From contig JAIRVG010000052.1 of NCBI GenBank assembly GCA_031253995.1, forward strand, positions 1-64,000: a DNA stretch of 64,000 nucleotides, given 5' to 3'. Made by a program: the position numbers and the translations under genes. Shown here one piece after another: positions 46,641-55,837 of the stretch (position 1 is the stretch's first letter; the number at the start of each line of letters is the position of its first letter). The stretch comes from Paucimonas sp. (GTDB lineage: Bacteria; Pseudomonadota; Gammaproteobacteria; Pseudomonadales; Pseudomonadaceae). The notes under the pieces are model-generated. The model worked only from the letters and a program-made list of their open reading frames with translations, searched no databases and was not told the DNA's origin.

Positions 46641-47870
46641 CTATCGGCCGATGCGCTGGGCGCCGACCAGTCCGACATACAGGCGGTACAGCAGCAGTGT
46701 CGCGGTCAGCAGGATCATGCCCAGGGCTGCCGCCAGCCCCCAGTTGATGGTGCCGCTGGTGTAGAACGCGATGTAGTAGCTGATCAGCTGATCGTTCGGA
46801 CTGCCGATCAGCACCGGGGTGATGTAGTAGCCCAGGGCAAGGATGAACACCAGCAGCGAGCCGGCGGCGATGCCGGGCAGCAATTGCGGCAGGTACACCC
46901 GCAGCCAGGCGTAGGCGGGGCCGGCACCGAGGCTCGCCGCCGCCCGCATCTGCGAGGGGGGGACGGCACGCATCGCACTGCACAAGGGCAGGATCATGTA
47001 GGGCAGCAGCACATGGCTCAGGGCGATCAGCACGCCCGTGCGGTTGTACAGCATGTGCAGGGGTTCGCTGATGAGGCCAAGGTTCAGCAGCAGGCGGTTG
47101 GCCAGGCCATCGCCCTGGAGAATCACCACCCAGGCGGTGGTGCGCACCAGCACCGAGGTCCAGAACGGCAGCAGCACCAGCAGCATCACGCTGGCCGCCA
47201 GGGTCGGCGAGGCGCTGGCGATCAGCTGGGCGACCGGGAAGGCCAGCACCAGGCAGATCAGCGTGACCGCCAGGGCGATGCCCAGGGTACGGGCGAAGAT
47301 GCCCAGGTAGTTGGACTGGCCCTCGGCTACTGGCACCACATGGCCGCTGTCGTCACGGGTGAGGTCCAGGGCGGTGAGCAGGTAGAGGCTGGTTGCCGGC
47401 CCGCGAGCCCGGGCGATACTGGCCCAGGTCGCGGTCTCGGCCCATGCGCGGTCCAGGCCGATCATATAGGCCTGCCAGTCCACCGGCTCGGCGGGAAGCG
47501 CTTTGCGTGCGGTGCTGGTGATGAGGTTGCGCATGCCGGGCAGGTCGTAGTTCAGGCGCCTGCCGATGGTCCCCACGGTGCGGTCCTGGCGGGCCCGGTC
47601 GAGGTCGGCGGCCAGCGCGGCGAATGCCTCGGGTGCTGGCAGTGCCTTGCCGTCCCAGCCTTGCAGGGCCTCGAAGGTGCGTGGCAGCAGCGTGGCGACC
47701 TCGCGATCGTCCACGGCCAGCTTGAGCATGCCCCCGAGGGGCAGCAGGAAGGTCACCGCGAGGAACAGGAACAAGGGCGCGATCAACAGCAGGGCCTTGC
47801 CCCGGCGGATGCGCTCCATGGGGCAGGGTTTGGCCCGCGCGGGGCTGAGGGCGACGGCAAGGCTACTCAT
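46641..47870 (-). CDS. ABC transporter permease, PotB-like with long periplasmic insert
   Basis: A 409-aa permease. TM1 is at about residues 29-50; then about 130 largely hydrophilic residues precede TM2 (near 190), so it is longer than ordinary PotB (about 285 aa). The EAA loop is SQMRAAASLGAGPAYAWLRVYLPQLLPG (about 315-342). The start has a weak ribosome site. The insert is typical of a subset of polyamine-family permeases and may contact the binding protein. Confidence 0.88.
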   Translation of the reverse strand: MSSLAVALSPARAKPCPMERIRRGKALLLIAPLFLFLAVTFLLPLGGMLKLAVDDREVATLLPRTFEALQGWDGKALPAPEAFAALAADLDRARQDRTVGTIGRRLNYDLPGMRNLITSTARKALPAEPVDWQAYMIGLDRAWAETATWASIARARGPATSLYLLTALDLTRDDSGHVVPVAEGQSNYLGIFARTLGIALAVTLICLVLAFPVAQLIASASPTLAASVMLLVLLPFWTSVLVRTTAWVVILQGDGLANRLLLNLGLISEPLHMLYNRTGVLIALSHVLLPYMILPLCSAMRAVPPSQMRAAASLGAGPAYAWLRVYLPQLLPGIAAGSLLVFILALGYYITPVLIGSPNDQLISYYIAFYTSGTINWGLAAALGMILLTATLLLYRLYVGLVGAQRIGR

Positions 47871-47901
47871 GATGATGTCCAGATAGGCGATTGCAGAAGG
47901 G

Positions 47902-48939
47902 TCACTTGGCCGACCAGGCCGAGAAGCGTTCGGTCAGGCTGTCGATGTTTTCCAGCCAGAACTGCGCATCGAACGGCACCGATTGCGCCAAGGCCGCGGG
48001 CGAGGTCGGCAGCTCGGCCTGTACGCCGCTGGAAATCAGCGCGTTGGCGTTGCGGTTGGGGACGCCATAGCGGATCTTGGCCGGGAAGCGTGCCTGGTGT
48101 CTGGCGTCGGCGAAGTAGGCGAGGAAGCGATAGGCGTCGTCCTGGTTGCGGCTGCCCTTGAGCATCACCCAGTTGTCCACCATGAAGATGCTGCCGTTCC
48201 AGACCACGCGGAAGTTGCGCTGGTCGGAGTCATTGGTGGCGAACACCCGGCCGTTGTAGGTGGTGGTCATCACCACTTCGTTGGAGCCGAGCAATTGCAT
48301 GGGCTGGTTGCCCGCCGACCACCAGACCAGGCTGGACTTGATCTGGTCGAGCTTGGCGAAGGCGCGGTCCACGCCCTGCGGGGTGCGCAACACCGTGTAG
48401 ACCTGCTCGGGTGGCACCCCGTCGGCCATCAGGGCGAACTCCAGGTTCATCTTCGGCCCCTGGCGCAGGGCGCGTTTGCCGGGGAATTTCTTCAGGTCCC
48501 AGAAGTCGGCCCAGGACGCCGGTGCCTCATGCAGGCGGTCGCTGTCATAGGCGATGACGATGCTGTAGACGTTAGCCCCCAGCCCGCATTCGCTGGTGGC
48601 GCCGGTGATGAATTGCCCGCGGTCGCCGATGCGCGACCAGTCCAGTGGCTCGAACAAGCCTTCCTCGCAGCCCAGCACCAGTTCTTCCGGCTCGACCTGT
48701 ACCAGGTCCCAGTTGCCGTCGCCTGCCTGGATCTTCGAGCGCAGGATGCCGATGCCGCCATCCCAGCTGTCCTCCTTGAGCCGCAGGCCCTCGGCCCGCA
48801 GCGGCTCGAAGAACACCTCGCGCTGCGCATCCTGGAACACGCCGCCCCAGGACACCACGGTGACATCGGCGCTCGCGCTGCACGACAGTAACAATCCGGC
48901 CAGCAGGCCGCCCAGCTTGCAAGGTGCGTTGAGGGACAT
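47902..48939 (-). CDS. ABC transporter substrate-binding protein, PotD/PotF-like
   Basis: A 345-aa periplasmic protein; the signal peptide ends near SCSASA (residue about 24). The start of the mature domain, DVTVVSWGGVFQDAQREVFFEP, and WDLVQVEPEEL are typical of the spermidine/putrescine-binding family. Trp and Asp/Glu residues that would frame an amine ligand are common, but I cannot assign the ligand. GAGGATC precedes the ATG. First gene of the importer operon and divergent from the LuxR-type regulator. Confidence 0.88.
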   Translation of the reverse strand: MSLNAPCKLGGLLAGLLLSCSASADVTVVSWGGVFQDAQREVFFEPLRAEGLRLKEDSWDGGIGILRSKIQAGDGNWDLVQVEPEELVLGCEEGLFEPLDWSRIGDRGQFITGATSECGLGANVYSIVIAYDSDRLHEAPASWADFWDLKKFPGKRALRQGPKMNLEFALMADGVPPEQVYTVLRTPQGVDRAFAKLDQIKSSLVWWSAGNQPMQLLGSNEVVMTTTYNGRVFATNDSDQRNFRVVWNGSIFMVDNWVMLKGSRNQDDAYRFLAYFADARHQARFPAKIRYGVPNRNANALISSGVQAELPTSPAALAQSVPFDAQFWLENIDSLTERFSAWSAK

Positions 48940-49227
48940 GGCTGATCCTCTTTCGATTGGAATGGGCGACGTCTTTGCGCCGCTGATTCCACGTTACGCA
49001 TTTGCATCGCTGGCAACGTCACCCTGATGGGTGACCTCGCCAGCCGTTCACTTGATCTACCATGGCAGCACGCTCAGGGCGCCGACCTGCTGGCGTGGTT
49101 CATGCATCCGTCGTGCGGATCCAGCCCGGTAACAGGGCGCTGCCACTGCCATGCCGGTTGCCGGTCCTTGCGGCATGGCGCCCGAGCGACCATTCGCTGA
49201 ACCGAACACGTGCGAGGTGTACCCGTG

Positions 49228-50058
49228 ATGATCGCCGCCATGAACCGAATTGCCGAAATGGTTGGGGGAATTGGTAACAATGGTTTCGAGCAAGCCTTCT
49301 ATGGTTTCTGCCACGACCTGCTGCAGGTCGACCAATGCACGGTGTTCCGTTTCGATCGCCAGGGACTGCCCCATTGCCTGATCGCCGAGGCCGAGAACAG
49401 CCAGTCGCGCTCCCTGGCCCGGCAACTGGCCTGCGAATACACCGAGGGTGCCTACCGGCGCGACCCCAACCTTGCTCTGGAACAGGTCGGCCGCCCTGGC
49501 GAGTTCCCGGTGCTGGTGCGTTGCGTCACCCCGGCGAGCATCCAGGACCGTGGCTATCGGCGGCGTTTCTACGATGAAGCCCTGGTACGCCAGGAGCTGG
49601 CAATGATCGCGCCGCTGGAGGGCGAGACCTTGTACTGCAGTTTCTATCGCTCGGAATCCCGCGGCGATTTCGCCCATGAAGACAGCGGGCAGCTGCAGCA
49701 GGTCGGCGCGATGCTCGCCCGCTTGCTTGGCAAGCACGCGGAGGTCATGCACCTGCGCAATCGCGACGGGCTGTACTTGCCGACGCCGGTCCACCTCAAT
49801 CCCGAACGCCGCGCGCGCATGCTCGATGAGCTGCGTGCCTCGTTGCTCAAGGCGCCCGGCGGCCTGACCCGGCGCGAAGCGGAAATCTGCGCGAGCATCG
49901 CGCTGGGCTACACCACCCTGGGGATCGGCCTGAACCTGGGCATCTCGGTCAATACCGTCGCTACCCACCGCAAGCGGGCCTACGCCAAGCTGGGCATCTC
50001 TTCGCAGAACGAGCTGTTCGCCCGCTATTTCGACAGCCTGAACCTACAGCAGCACTGA
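49228..50058 (+). CDS. LuxR family transcriptional regulator
   Basis: A 276-aa protein. Residues about 200-268 form the GerE/LuxR HTH (LTRREAEICASIALGYTTLGIGLNL, then SVNTVATHRKRAYAKLGI). The N-terminal 190 residues form an unidentified sensor region without a receiver Asp or a clear autoinducer-binding pattern. ATG 49228 is used; a GTG at 49210 is a longer option. It is divergent from the polyamine-type importer and probably controls it and the amine/aromatic genes to its right. Confidence 0.87.
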   Translation: MIAAMNRIAEMVGGIGNNGFEQAFYGFCHDLLQVDQCTVFRFDRQGLPHCLIAEAENSQSRSLARQLACEYTEGAYRRDPNLALEQVGRPGEFPVLVRCVTPASIQDRGYRRRFYDEALVRQELAMIAPLEGETLYCSFYRSESRGDFAHEDSGQLQQVGAMLARLLGKHAEVMHLRNRDGLYLPTPVHLNPERRARMLDELRASLLKAPGGLTRREAEICASIALGYTTLGIGLNLGISVNTVATHRKRAYAKLGISSQNELFARYFDSLNLQQH

Positions 50059-50079
50059 AGCGCAGGCTGCGACACAACC

Positions 50080-50117
50080 AAAATGCCCCCGGACAGCTGA
50101 CTGTCCGGGGGCATTTT
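50080..50117. terminator. Bidirectional intrinsic terminator
   Basis: AAAATGCCCCCGGACAG, a four-base loop and CTGTCCGGGGGCATTTT form a perfect 17-bp stem whose outer edge gives A/U runs on both sides. It ends the LuxR-type gene (plus) and the nitroreductase gene (minus). Confidence 0.93.
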
Positions 50118-50127
50118 CGTTGTGCCT

Positions 50128-50757
50128 TCAGGCGAAGGAGCAGGCTTGCTCGAAGCTCAGGCGCGGTAGCCGCGGGTACAGGCGCGAGGGGTCGCCGTAG
50201 CCGATGTTGCAGAGGAAGTTGGCGCGTATCCGGGTGCCCGCGAAGAATGTCTGGTCCAGGCGTTCGCCATCGAAACCCGACATCGGTCCGCAGTCCAGCC
50301 CCAGCGCGCGGGCCGCCAGCATCAGCCAGGCACCTTGCAGGCTGCTGTTGCGAAACGCGGTGAGTTCGGCGATCGCCTGGTCCTCGCTGAACATCGCCTG
50401 CACATCGGCGTGAGGGAACAGGGTCGGCAGGTGCTCCCAGAACGCCGTGTCGTAGCCGATGATCGCGGTCACCGGTGCGGCCATGACCTTTTCCACGTTG
50501 CCGGGGCTCAGGCAGGGTTCCAGGCGTTTCTTGCCCTCCTCGGACGTCACGAACACCAGGCGTGCCGGCATCCCGTTGACGGCGGTCGGCGCGTAGCGCA
50601 CCAGTTCCCACAGCTGGCGCAGCAGCGCCTGGTCCACGCTGCGCGGCAGCCAGCCGTTGTGACTGCGTCCCTGGCGAAACAGCAGGTCCAGCCCATCGTC
50701 GTCCAGGACATCCACGGCTTGGCGCGGTTGTCCGGCGCTTTCCATCATCGAATTCAT
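50128..50757 (-). CDS. RutE/HadB-like nitroreductase family protein (malonic semialdehyde reductase type)
   Basis: A 209-aa flavin reductase-fold protein. It has the RutE-type markers RQGRSHNGW (about residue 28), RYAPTAVNGMPAR, SSLQGAWLMLAARALGLDCGPMSGFD and a C-terminal GYGDPSRLYPRLPRL. RutE reduces malonic semialdehyde to 3-hydroxypropionate. Next to a class III aminotransferase, it may clear a semialdehyde by-product of transamination (for example with beta-alanine as amino donor). GCGAGG precedes the ATG. Confidence 0.85.
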   Translation of the reverse strand: MNSMMESAGQPRQAVDVLDDDGLDLLFRQGRSHNGWLPRSVDQALLRQLWELVRYAPTAVNGMPARLVFVTSEEGKKRLEPCLSPGNVEKVMAAPVTAIIGYDTAFWEHLPTLFPHADVQAMFSEDQAIAELTAFRNSSLQGAWLMLAARALGLDCGPMSGFDGERLDQTFFAGTRIRANFLCNIGYGDPSRLYPRLPRLSFEQACSFA

Positions 50758-50809
50758 TGCACACCTCGCTCGGCTGGGGGCCGGCCCCGTCGGGAGCCGG
50801 CCGGGTGTC

Positions 50810-52174
50810 TCACCAGGGATTGGCGCTGAAGGTGCGGTCGAGGACGCTGATCACCTCGTCCACATGGGCCTGGGTGAAGGTCAGCGGTGGCGAGATGATC
50901 AGCTTGTTGACGATGGTGCGGATCATCACGCCCTGGTTCACGCAGCCTTCGGAGATCGCCATGGGGTAGGCGTCCTGCGGGCCGAACGGTTCGCGGGTCT
51001 CGCGGTCACGCACCAGTTCGATGGCCAGCATCAACCCCTTGCCGCGGACATCGCCGATGGCCCGGTGCTTGTCCTTCAGCTCCAGCAGGCGCGTGAGGAA
51101 GTAGTCGCCGACGATCCTCGCGTTTTCCGCAAGGTTTTCCCGCAGCACGATATCGATGGCGGCGAGGCCGGCGGCACAGGCGACCGGGTGCCCGGAGTAG
51201 GTGTAGCCGTGCATGTACACGGCGGTGAAGCCGGCGTCGCGTTCCCAGGCGCTGGCGATCCGGGCATTGACCAGCGTGGCACTGAGTGGCACGTAGCCGC
51301 TGGAAATGCCCTTGGCCAGGCACATGATGTCCGGCTTCACGCCCCAGCCGCGGGCGCCGAACAGCGAGCCGCTGCGACCGAGCCCGGTGATCACTTCGTC
51401 GGCGATCAGCAGCACGTTGTACTTGTCGGCGATCTGCCGCAGGCGCGGCCAGTACGAAGCCGGTGGCACGATGACGCCGCCGGCGCCCTGTACCGGCTCG
51501 GCGATGATCGCCGCGACGGTGTCGGGCCCCTGGTTCTCGATCTCCCGCTCCATCAGCCGGGCGCAGATTTCCGCTAGTTCTTCCGGGTCATCGGTGAATG
51601 GGTTGCGGTACAGGTGTGGTCCCTCGACCTGCAGGAAGCCGGGCATCAGCGGCTCGTAGCTGCTTTTCCAGGCCACGCCGCCACAGGCCGACATGCCACC
51701 GAAGTTCAACCCGTGATAGCCGTTGTACAGCGAGATGAACTTGAATTTCTGCGGCTGGCCTTCCAGCTTCCAGTACTGGCGGGCGATCTTCAGCGCGGTC
51801 TCCACCGCGTCCGAACCGCCAAGACCGAAGGACGCCTTGACCATGCCTTCCGGGGCGGCGATTTCCGCCAGGCGAGTGGCCAGGGCAATGGAGGGGGCAT
51901 TGGTGCTGCCGGGGAATAGCGAGTAGTAAGGCAGTTGCTCCATCTGCTGGGTCACCGCTTCGACGATCTCGCGGCGGCCATAGCCTGCGTTGACACACCA
52001 CAGGCCGCCCTGGCAGTCGATGAAGCGGCGTCCGTCGATATCGGTGATATGTACGCCGTCGCCGGCGGCGATGATCAGTGGCGGATTGTCGCGCAGCGCC
52101 TTGGGATCCTGCATCGGGTGCATCAGGTTGACGCTGTTGTGTGCTTTGAGCCATGTGCTCGAAGGGCTGGTCAT
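50810..52174 (-). CDS. Class III aminotransferase (putrescine/omega-amino acid:pyruvate type)
   Basis: A 454-aa PLP aminotransferase. It has GLGGSDAVETALKIARQYW (about residue 117), YNGYHG (about 150), the Asp in LLIADEVITGLGRSG (about 256) and the PLP Lys in CLAKGISSGYVPLSA (about 289). The pattern resembles SpuC and omega-amino acid:pyruvate aminotransferases. It probably deaminates a primary amine to an aldehyde, giving alanine from pyruvate. TGGAG precedes the ATG. It is followed by the nitroreductase gene 52 bp on and separated from the upstream four-gene operon by a terminator. Confidence 0.9.
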   Translation of the reverse strand: MTSPSSTWLKAHNSVNLMHPMQDPKALRDNPPLIIAAGDGVHITDIDGRRFIDCQGGLWCVNAGYGRREIVEAVTQQMEQLPYYSLFPGSTNAPSIALATRLAEIAAPEGMVKASFGLGGSDAVETALKIARQYWKLEGQPQKFKFISLYNGYHGLNFGGMSACGGVAWKSSYEPLMPGFLQVEGPHLYRNPFTDDPEELAEICARLMEREIENQGPDTVAAIIAEPVQGAGGVIVPPASYWPRLRQIADKYNVLLIADEVITGLGRSGSLFGARGWGVKPDIMCLAKGISSGYVPLSATLVNARIASAWERDAGFTAVYMHGYTYSGHPVACAAGLAAIDIVLRENLAENARIVGDYFLTRLLELKDKHRAIGDVRGKGLMLAIELVRDRETREPFGPQDAYPMAISEGCVNQGVMIRTIVNKLIISPPLTFTQAHVDEVISVLDRTFSANPW

Positions 52175-52300
52175 GATCGACTCCAGGTTCGGTGAAGAAA
52201 GTCAGGGTGGCCGCGAACCGCGGTCCTGGCTGCGACTCTAGGCAGTGCCGGCGCGGGCGTATCTACCCTCAACGGGTGAGGCGGGTGCCGCGGCCTGGGC

Positions 52301-52338
52301 AAAAAAAGGCCGCTGGCGACGCAGTCCGCGCCAGCGGC
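52301..52338 (-). terminator. Intrinsic terminator of the ALDH-CHMI-FAH-VOC operon
   Basis: On the minus strand, GCCGCTGGCG pairs with CGCCAGCGGC (10-bp stem, 10-base loop) followed by TTTTTTT. It lies 22 bp after the VOC gene stop and shows that the aminotransferase has its own transcript. Confidence 0.92.
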
Positions 52339-52359
52339 AAGGCCGGTATGCCGAACGCC

Positions 52360-52911
52360 TCAGCTACGTTGATAGCCGTGCGCCGAACCGAACAGTTTTT
52401 CCCGCTCGGACCAGTTGTGCCGCGCATCCCAGTGCATCAGTACATCCATCGCTTCGTGCTTGAACTGGCGGTCCATCTCCGCCGTGGAGGTGTGCACGCT
52501 CAGCTCCAGGCGATGCCCGGAGGGGTCGAAGAAATAGATCGATTGCAGGAAGTCGTCGTGGTTGACCGGCCCGATCACCTTGATGCCCTTGCCCAGCAGG
52601 TCGTCCCGCGCGGCCAGCAGGGTCTCCATGTCCTTCACCCGGAAGGCGAAGTGCTGGACCCAGCCAGGTGTCTCCGGATCGCGCCCGCTGACGGCGCCGG
52701 GGTCATTCGGCAGTTCGAAGAAGGCAATGCAACTGCCGTCCTCCATCTGGAAGAAGATATGGATGTGCGGGCTGTAGGCGCCGGTCGAAGGGACGTGGTC
52801 CTCGCCCATGGCGTGGATGAAGTCGAGGCCGAGGATGTTGGTGTAGAACTCCACCGTTTCCTTGGCGTCCTTGCAGCGAAATGCAGCGTGATGAAGGCTC
52901 TTGCACAGCAT
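52360..52911 (-). CDS. Small VOC-family protein with extradiol dioxygenase signature
   Basis: A 183-aa protein. His7 or His8, His87 and Glu136 are placed as metal ligands. Residues 116-136 fit the extradiol ring-cleavage signature: small residue-x-His118, six residues, Ile-Tyr126, two residues, Asp-Pro-x-Gly, three residues, Glu. AAGGAG precedes the ATG. In an operon with HpaE/HpaF/HpaG-like partners it takes the place of homoprotocatechuate 2,3-dioxygenase, which is normally about 280-320 aa. It may be a single-module extradiol enzyme or a related lyase. Confidence 0.8.
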   Translation of the reverse strand: MLCKSLHHAAFRCKDAKETVEFYTNILGLDFIHAMGEDHVPSTGAYSPHIHIFFQMEDGSCIAFFELPNDPGAVSGRDPETPGWVQHFAFRVKDMETLLAARDDLLGKGIKVIGPVNHDDFLQSIYFFDPSGHRLELSVHTSTAEMDRQFKHEAMDVLMHWDARHNWSEREKLFGSAHGYQRS

Positions 52912-52935
52912 GGCGTGCTCCTTTGGGGCGTGGGG

Positions 52936-53919
52936 TCAGGCGTTGCTCGGGGCGACCTGCTGGTCGATGGGGCCGAAGACTGAATGGCCCTGGCGGTCGA
53001 AGTGCTCGATGCGGATGCGGTCGCCGAACTTCAGCAAGGGCGTGCTGGGCTGACCGTCGCGGATGGTTTCCAGCGCGCGCTGCTCACCGATGCAACCGCA
53101 GCCGACGCGGTCGTCCTCGTTGGAAACCGTGCCGAGACCCACCAGCGTGCCGGGTTCGAAGGCGCGGGTCTGGGCGACATGGGCAATCATGTGGCCGTAG
53201 TGGAAGGGCGTGTCGATGCCCGTTTCGATATCGCCGAAGAGCGTCCCGCGCACCCAGCATTTCATCTTCCCGGACACCAGCCGGCCATCCCACAGCTCGC
53301 CCAGTTCGTCCGGGGTCACCGCGATCGGACCGAGGGTGGACGCCGGCTTGCTGGTAAGGAAGCCGAACGTGCGCTTGAGCTCGGCGGGAATCAGCGCACG
53401 CAGCGACACATCGTTGAGCAGGACGAACAGGTGCACATGGCGGGTGGCCTGATCGGCCTCCACGCCCAGCGGCACGTCGCCGGTGATAGCCGCGATCTCG
53501 GCTTCGAAATCGATGCCCATGGCTTCGCTGGGCAACTGGATGGGATCGTTCCAGGCCCTGAAACCGTGGGAGATCCCCTGGTACACCAGCGGCGCCTGGA
53601 GCAGGTCGTCCGGCAGGCCTTCGCCTCGGGCCTGGCGGTTGCGGCGGATATGGCTGAGGTAGCAGGCACCGTCCAGGTACTGGTAGCTGCGCGGCAAGGG
53701 GGCGGCGAGGGTGCTCATGTCCAGATCGAAGGCCTCTGCGGCCTGGCCCGCGTTCAAGGCCTGGTACAGGGCTTCCAGCCCGGGCTGGACCTTTTCCCAG
53801 TCATCCAGCGCGCATTGCAGGGTCGGGGCGAGATCGCCGGCTTCCACGGCGCGGCGGAGGTCGCGACTGACCACCAGCAGGACACCGTCGCGGCCGGATC
53901 GGCGTGAGGCAAGTTTCAT
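52936..53919 (-). CDS. Fumarylacetoacetate hydrolase family protein
   Basis: A 327-aa protein. The FAH core has metal ligands in GIDFEAEIAAITG (about residue 135) and FVLLNDVSLRALIP, then KPASTLGPIAVTP and MIAHVAQTRAFEPGTLVGLGTVSN. Family members act as hydrolases, isomerases or decarboxylases of 2-oxo-4-enoates; HpaG is the counterpart in the homoprotocatechuate pathway. Its ATG overlaps the stop of the CHMI gene (ATGA), and the VOC gene follows 24 bp later. Confidence 0.87.
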   Translation of the reverse strand: MKLASRRSGRDGVLLVVSRDLRRAVEAGDLAPTLQCALDDWEKVQPGLEALYQALNAGQAAEAFDLDMSTLAAPLPRSYQYLDGACYLSHIRRNRQARGEGLPDDLLQAPLVYQGISHGFRAWNDPIQLPSEAMGIDFEAEIAAITGDVPLGVEADQATRHVHLFVLLNDVSLRALIPAELKRTFGFLTSKPASTLGPIAVTPDELGELWDGRLVSGKMKCWVRGTLFGDIETGIDTPFHYGHMIAHVAQTRAFEPGTLVGLGTVSNEDDRVGCGCIGEQRALETIRDGQPSTPLLKFGDRIRIEHFDRQGHSVFGPIDQQVAPSNA

Positions 53920-54335
53920 GGGTTGGACTCCGTGGTGTGCGCGTTGGTACCAGGTGCAGGAAACAGCGCGTGCAGGTTGTTGTGGTTGAAAAAGGTCTCC
54001 GTCTCGAACAGGCCGACCTCCATCGACAGCGCCACGAAGCGCCGTTGCTGGAGCGCAGCGCAGTGCTGCTTGAGCACTTCGAAGACACCGGCAGCGATCG
54101 CCTTGCGGGTCTGTGCCGGACGTGCAGCGCTGAGCTTCAGCTGGGCGTGCAGCCCGGCGAAGGTGTCGCGGCCGTCGGCGAAGCGGTACTGTTCGATGCG
54201 GTGGGCGCGGCTGCGGATGCCCCCCAGCGGAAAGTGCTGCAGGGCGATCAGGTAGTCATGGACCGCGCTGAACAGGCCGGGCAGGTCCAGCTCGTCGTCC
54301 AGGTTGGCGCTGTACTCGACGATGAAATGCGGCAT
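53916..54335 (-). CDS. 5-carboxymethyl-2-hydroxymuconate isomerase family protein (HpaF-like)
   Basis: A 139-aa tautomerase-superfamily protein starting MPHFIVEYSANL; the penultimate Pro would be the catalytic N-terminus. It has GGIRSRAHRIEQYRFADG and LKQHCAALQQRRFVALSMEV, the CHMI pattern. The ATG lies two bases after the aldehyde dehydrogenase stop, and its own stop overlaps the FAH start. It would isomerise the dienol product of the dehydrogenase step. Longer than the CHMI-like protein at 24488 (114 aa). Confidence 0.88.
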   Translation of the reverse strand: MPHFIVEYSANLDDELDLPGLFSAVHDYLIALQHFPLGGIRSRAHRIEQYRFADGRDTFAGLHAQLKLSAARPAQTRKAIAAGVFEVLKQHCAALQQRRFVALSMEVGLFETETFFNHNNLHALFPAPGTNAHTTESNP

Positions 54336-54337
54336 GT

Positions 54338-55837
54338 TCAGGACGCCTGGATCAATACGGTCTTGGTTTCCAGGTAGCCTTCCAGGCCTTCGCGCCCCAG
54401 GTCCCGACCGAACCCCGACTGCCGCGTGCCGCCTTCCGGCAGGGCGGGGTAGGGAAAGCCCGCGGTGTTGACCGAGACCTTGCCGCACTTCAGGCGCGGC
54501 AGGATCTGGTGCACCCGGCTCAGGCTCTCGCTCCAGATGCAGGCGGCGAGGCCATAACGGCTGTCGTTGGCCAGCGCGATGGCTTCTTCCTGGTCGTCGA
54601 ACGGCAGTACCGCCAGCACCGGACCGAAGATTTCCTCCTGTACCAGCGGATCGCCCTGGGCGACATCGACCAGTACCGTCGGAGCGACGAAGTAACCGTC
54701 GCCTTCTGGCTGGCTGCGGCGGGTCAGGGCGGTAGCGCCAGACGCCAGCGCCCGGTCGATATAGCCCTGTACCAGGTCGCGCTGGCGCGCATTGATCAGC
54801 GGGCCGAGCTGGCTGGCGGGATCGAGGCCGGCGCCCAGGTGCAGGTTGTCGGCGTGGCGGGCGACACCTTCTGCGACCTCCTCGAAACAGCTCCGCTCCA
54901 CATACAGGCGTGATCCGGCAACGCAGATCTGCCCCGAGTTGGTGAAGATGGCGTTGGCCGCGCCGGTGATCGCGCCGGCGCGGTTGGCGTCGGCGAAGAC
55001 CAGGCTAGGTGATTTGCCGCCCAGTTCGAGGGTGACTTTCTTCAGGGTCTCGGTGGCCAGCTGATTGACCCGTTTGCCGGTGGCGGTAGACCCGGTGAAG
55101 CTGATCTTCGCCACCAGTGGATGCTTCACCAGCGCTTCGCCCGCTTCGCGACCGAGGCCGGTAACGATGTTCACCACCCCTGGCGGGATACCCGCCTGGG
55201 CCACCAGCTCGGCCAGGGCCAAGGCGCTCAGCGAGGCATCTTCCGCAGGCTTCAGCACCACCGTGCAACCGGCGGCGAGTGCGGGCGCCAGCTTCCAGAT
55301 GGCCATCATCAGCGGCACGTTCCACGGCACGATCGCACCGACCACGCCCACGGCCTCGCGGCGGGTGTAGCCGAAGAACTGGCTTCCCGGAAACGGCATC
55401 CTGACCTCCGGGGTTTCACCGCAGATGCGTGATGGCCAGCCCGCCATGTAGCGCAGCACCCCGGCAGCGCCGAACACGTTGATCCGGGCGAAATCCAGAG
55501 GCATGCCGTTGTCGAGGCTTTCCAGTTCGGCAAGACGCTCGGCATCGCGCTCCACCCGTTCGGCAAGCCCGATCAGCAAGGCCTCCCGGGCCAGGGGCGC
55601 GAGTGTGCTCCAGGAGCCGTGGTGGAAGGCGTGGTGTGCGGCGCGTACCGCTGCGTCGATCTCGCCGGCGCCGCCCGCGGCGATCGCGCTGAAGGCTTGC
55701 CCGTTGGCGGGATCGATGACGGCAAGGCTGCTGCCAGCGGCAAGCCACTGGCCGTCGATGAAGTGCCCGTGGCTGCGCTCGATGAAGGCGCGGGTTGCGC
55801 TGCCCAGCCGGCTGTAATCATTGGTGGAAATCGTCAT
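54338..55837 (-). CDS. Aldehyde dehydrogenase (HpaE-like position)
   Basis: A 499-aa full-length enzyme with PWNVPLMMAIWKLAP (about 165), FTGSTATGKRV (about 243), the general base in LELGGKSPSLVF (about 267) and the catalytic Cys in GQICVAGSRLY (about 301). First gene of the four-gene minus-strand operon; ATG 55837 is placed at the conserved N-terminus, since the upstream extension looks unlike the family. By analogy with HpaE it could oxidise the semialdehyde from ring cleavage, or the aldehyde from the aminotransferase. Confidence 0.9.
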   Translation of the reverse strand: MTISTNDYSRLGSATRAFIERSHGHFIDGQWLAAGSSLAVIDPANGQAFSAIAAGGAGEIDAAVRAAHHAFHHGSWSTLAPLAREALLIGLAERVERDAERLAELESLDNGMPLDFARINVFGAAGVLRYMAGWPSRICGETPEVRMPFPGSQFFGYTRREAVGVVGAIVPWNVPLMMAIWKLAPALAAGCTVVLKPAEDASLSALALAELVAQAGIPPGVVNIVTGLGREAGEALVKHPLVAKISFTGSTATGKRVNQLATETLKKVTLELGGKSPSLVFADANRAGAITGAANAIFTNSGQICVAGSRLYVERSCFEEVAEGVARHADNLHLGAGLDPASQLGPLINARQRDLVQGYIDRALASGATALTRRSQPEGDGYFVAPTVLVDVAQGDPLVQEEIFGPVLAVLPFDDQEEAIALANDSRYGLAACIWSESLSRVHQILPRLKCGKVSVNTAGFPYPALPEGGTRQSGFGRDLGREGLEGYLETKTVLIQAS

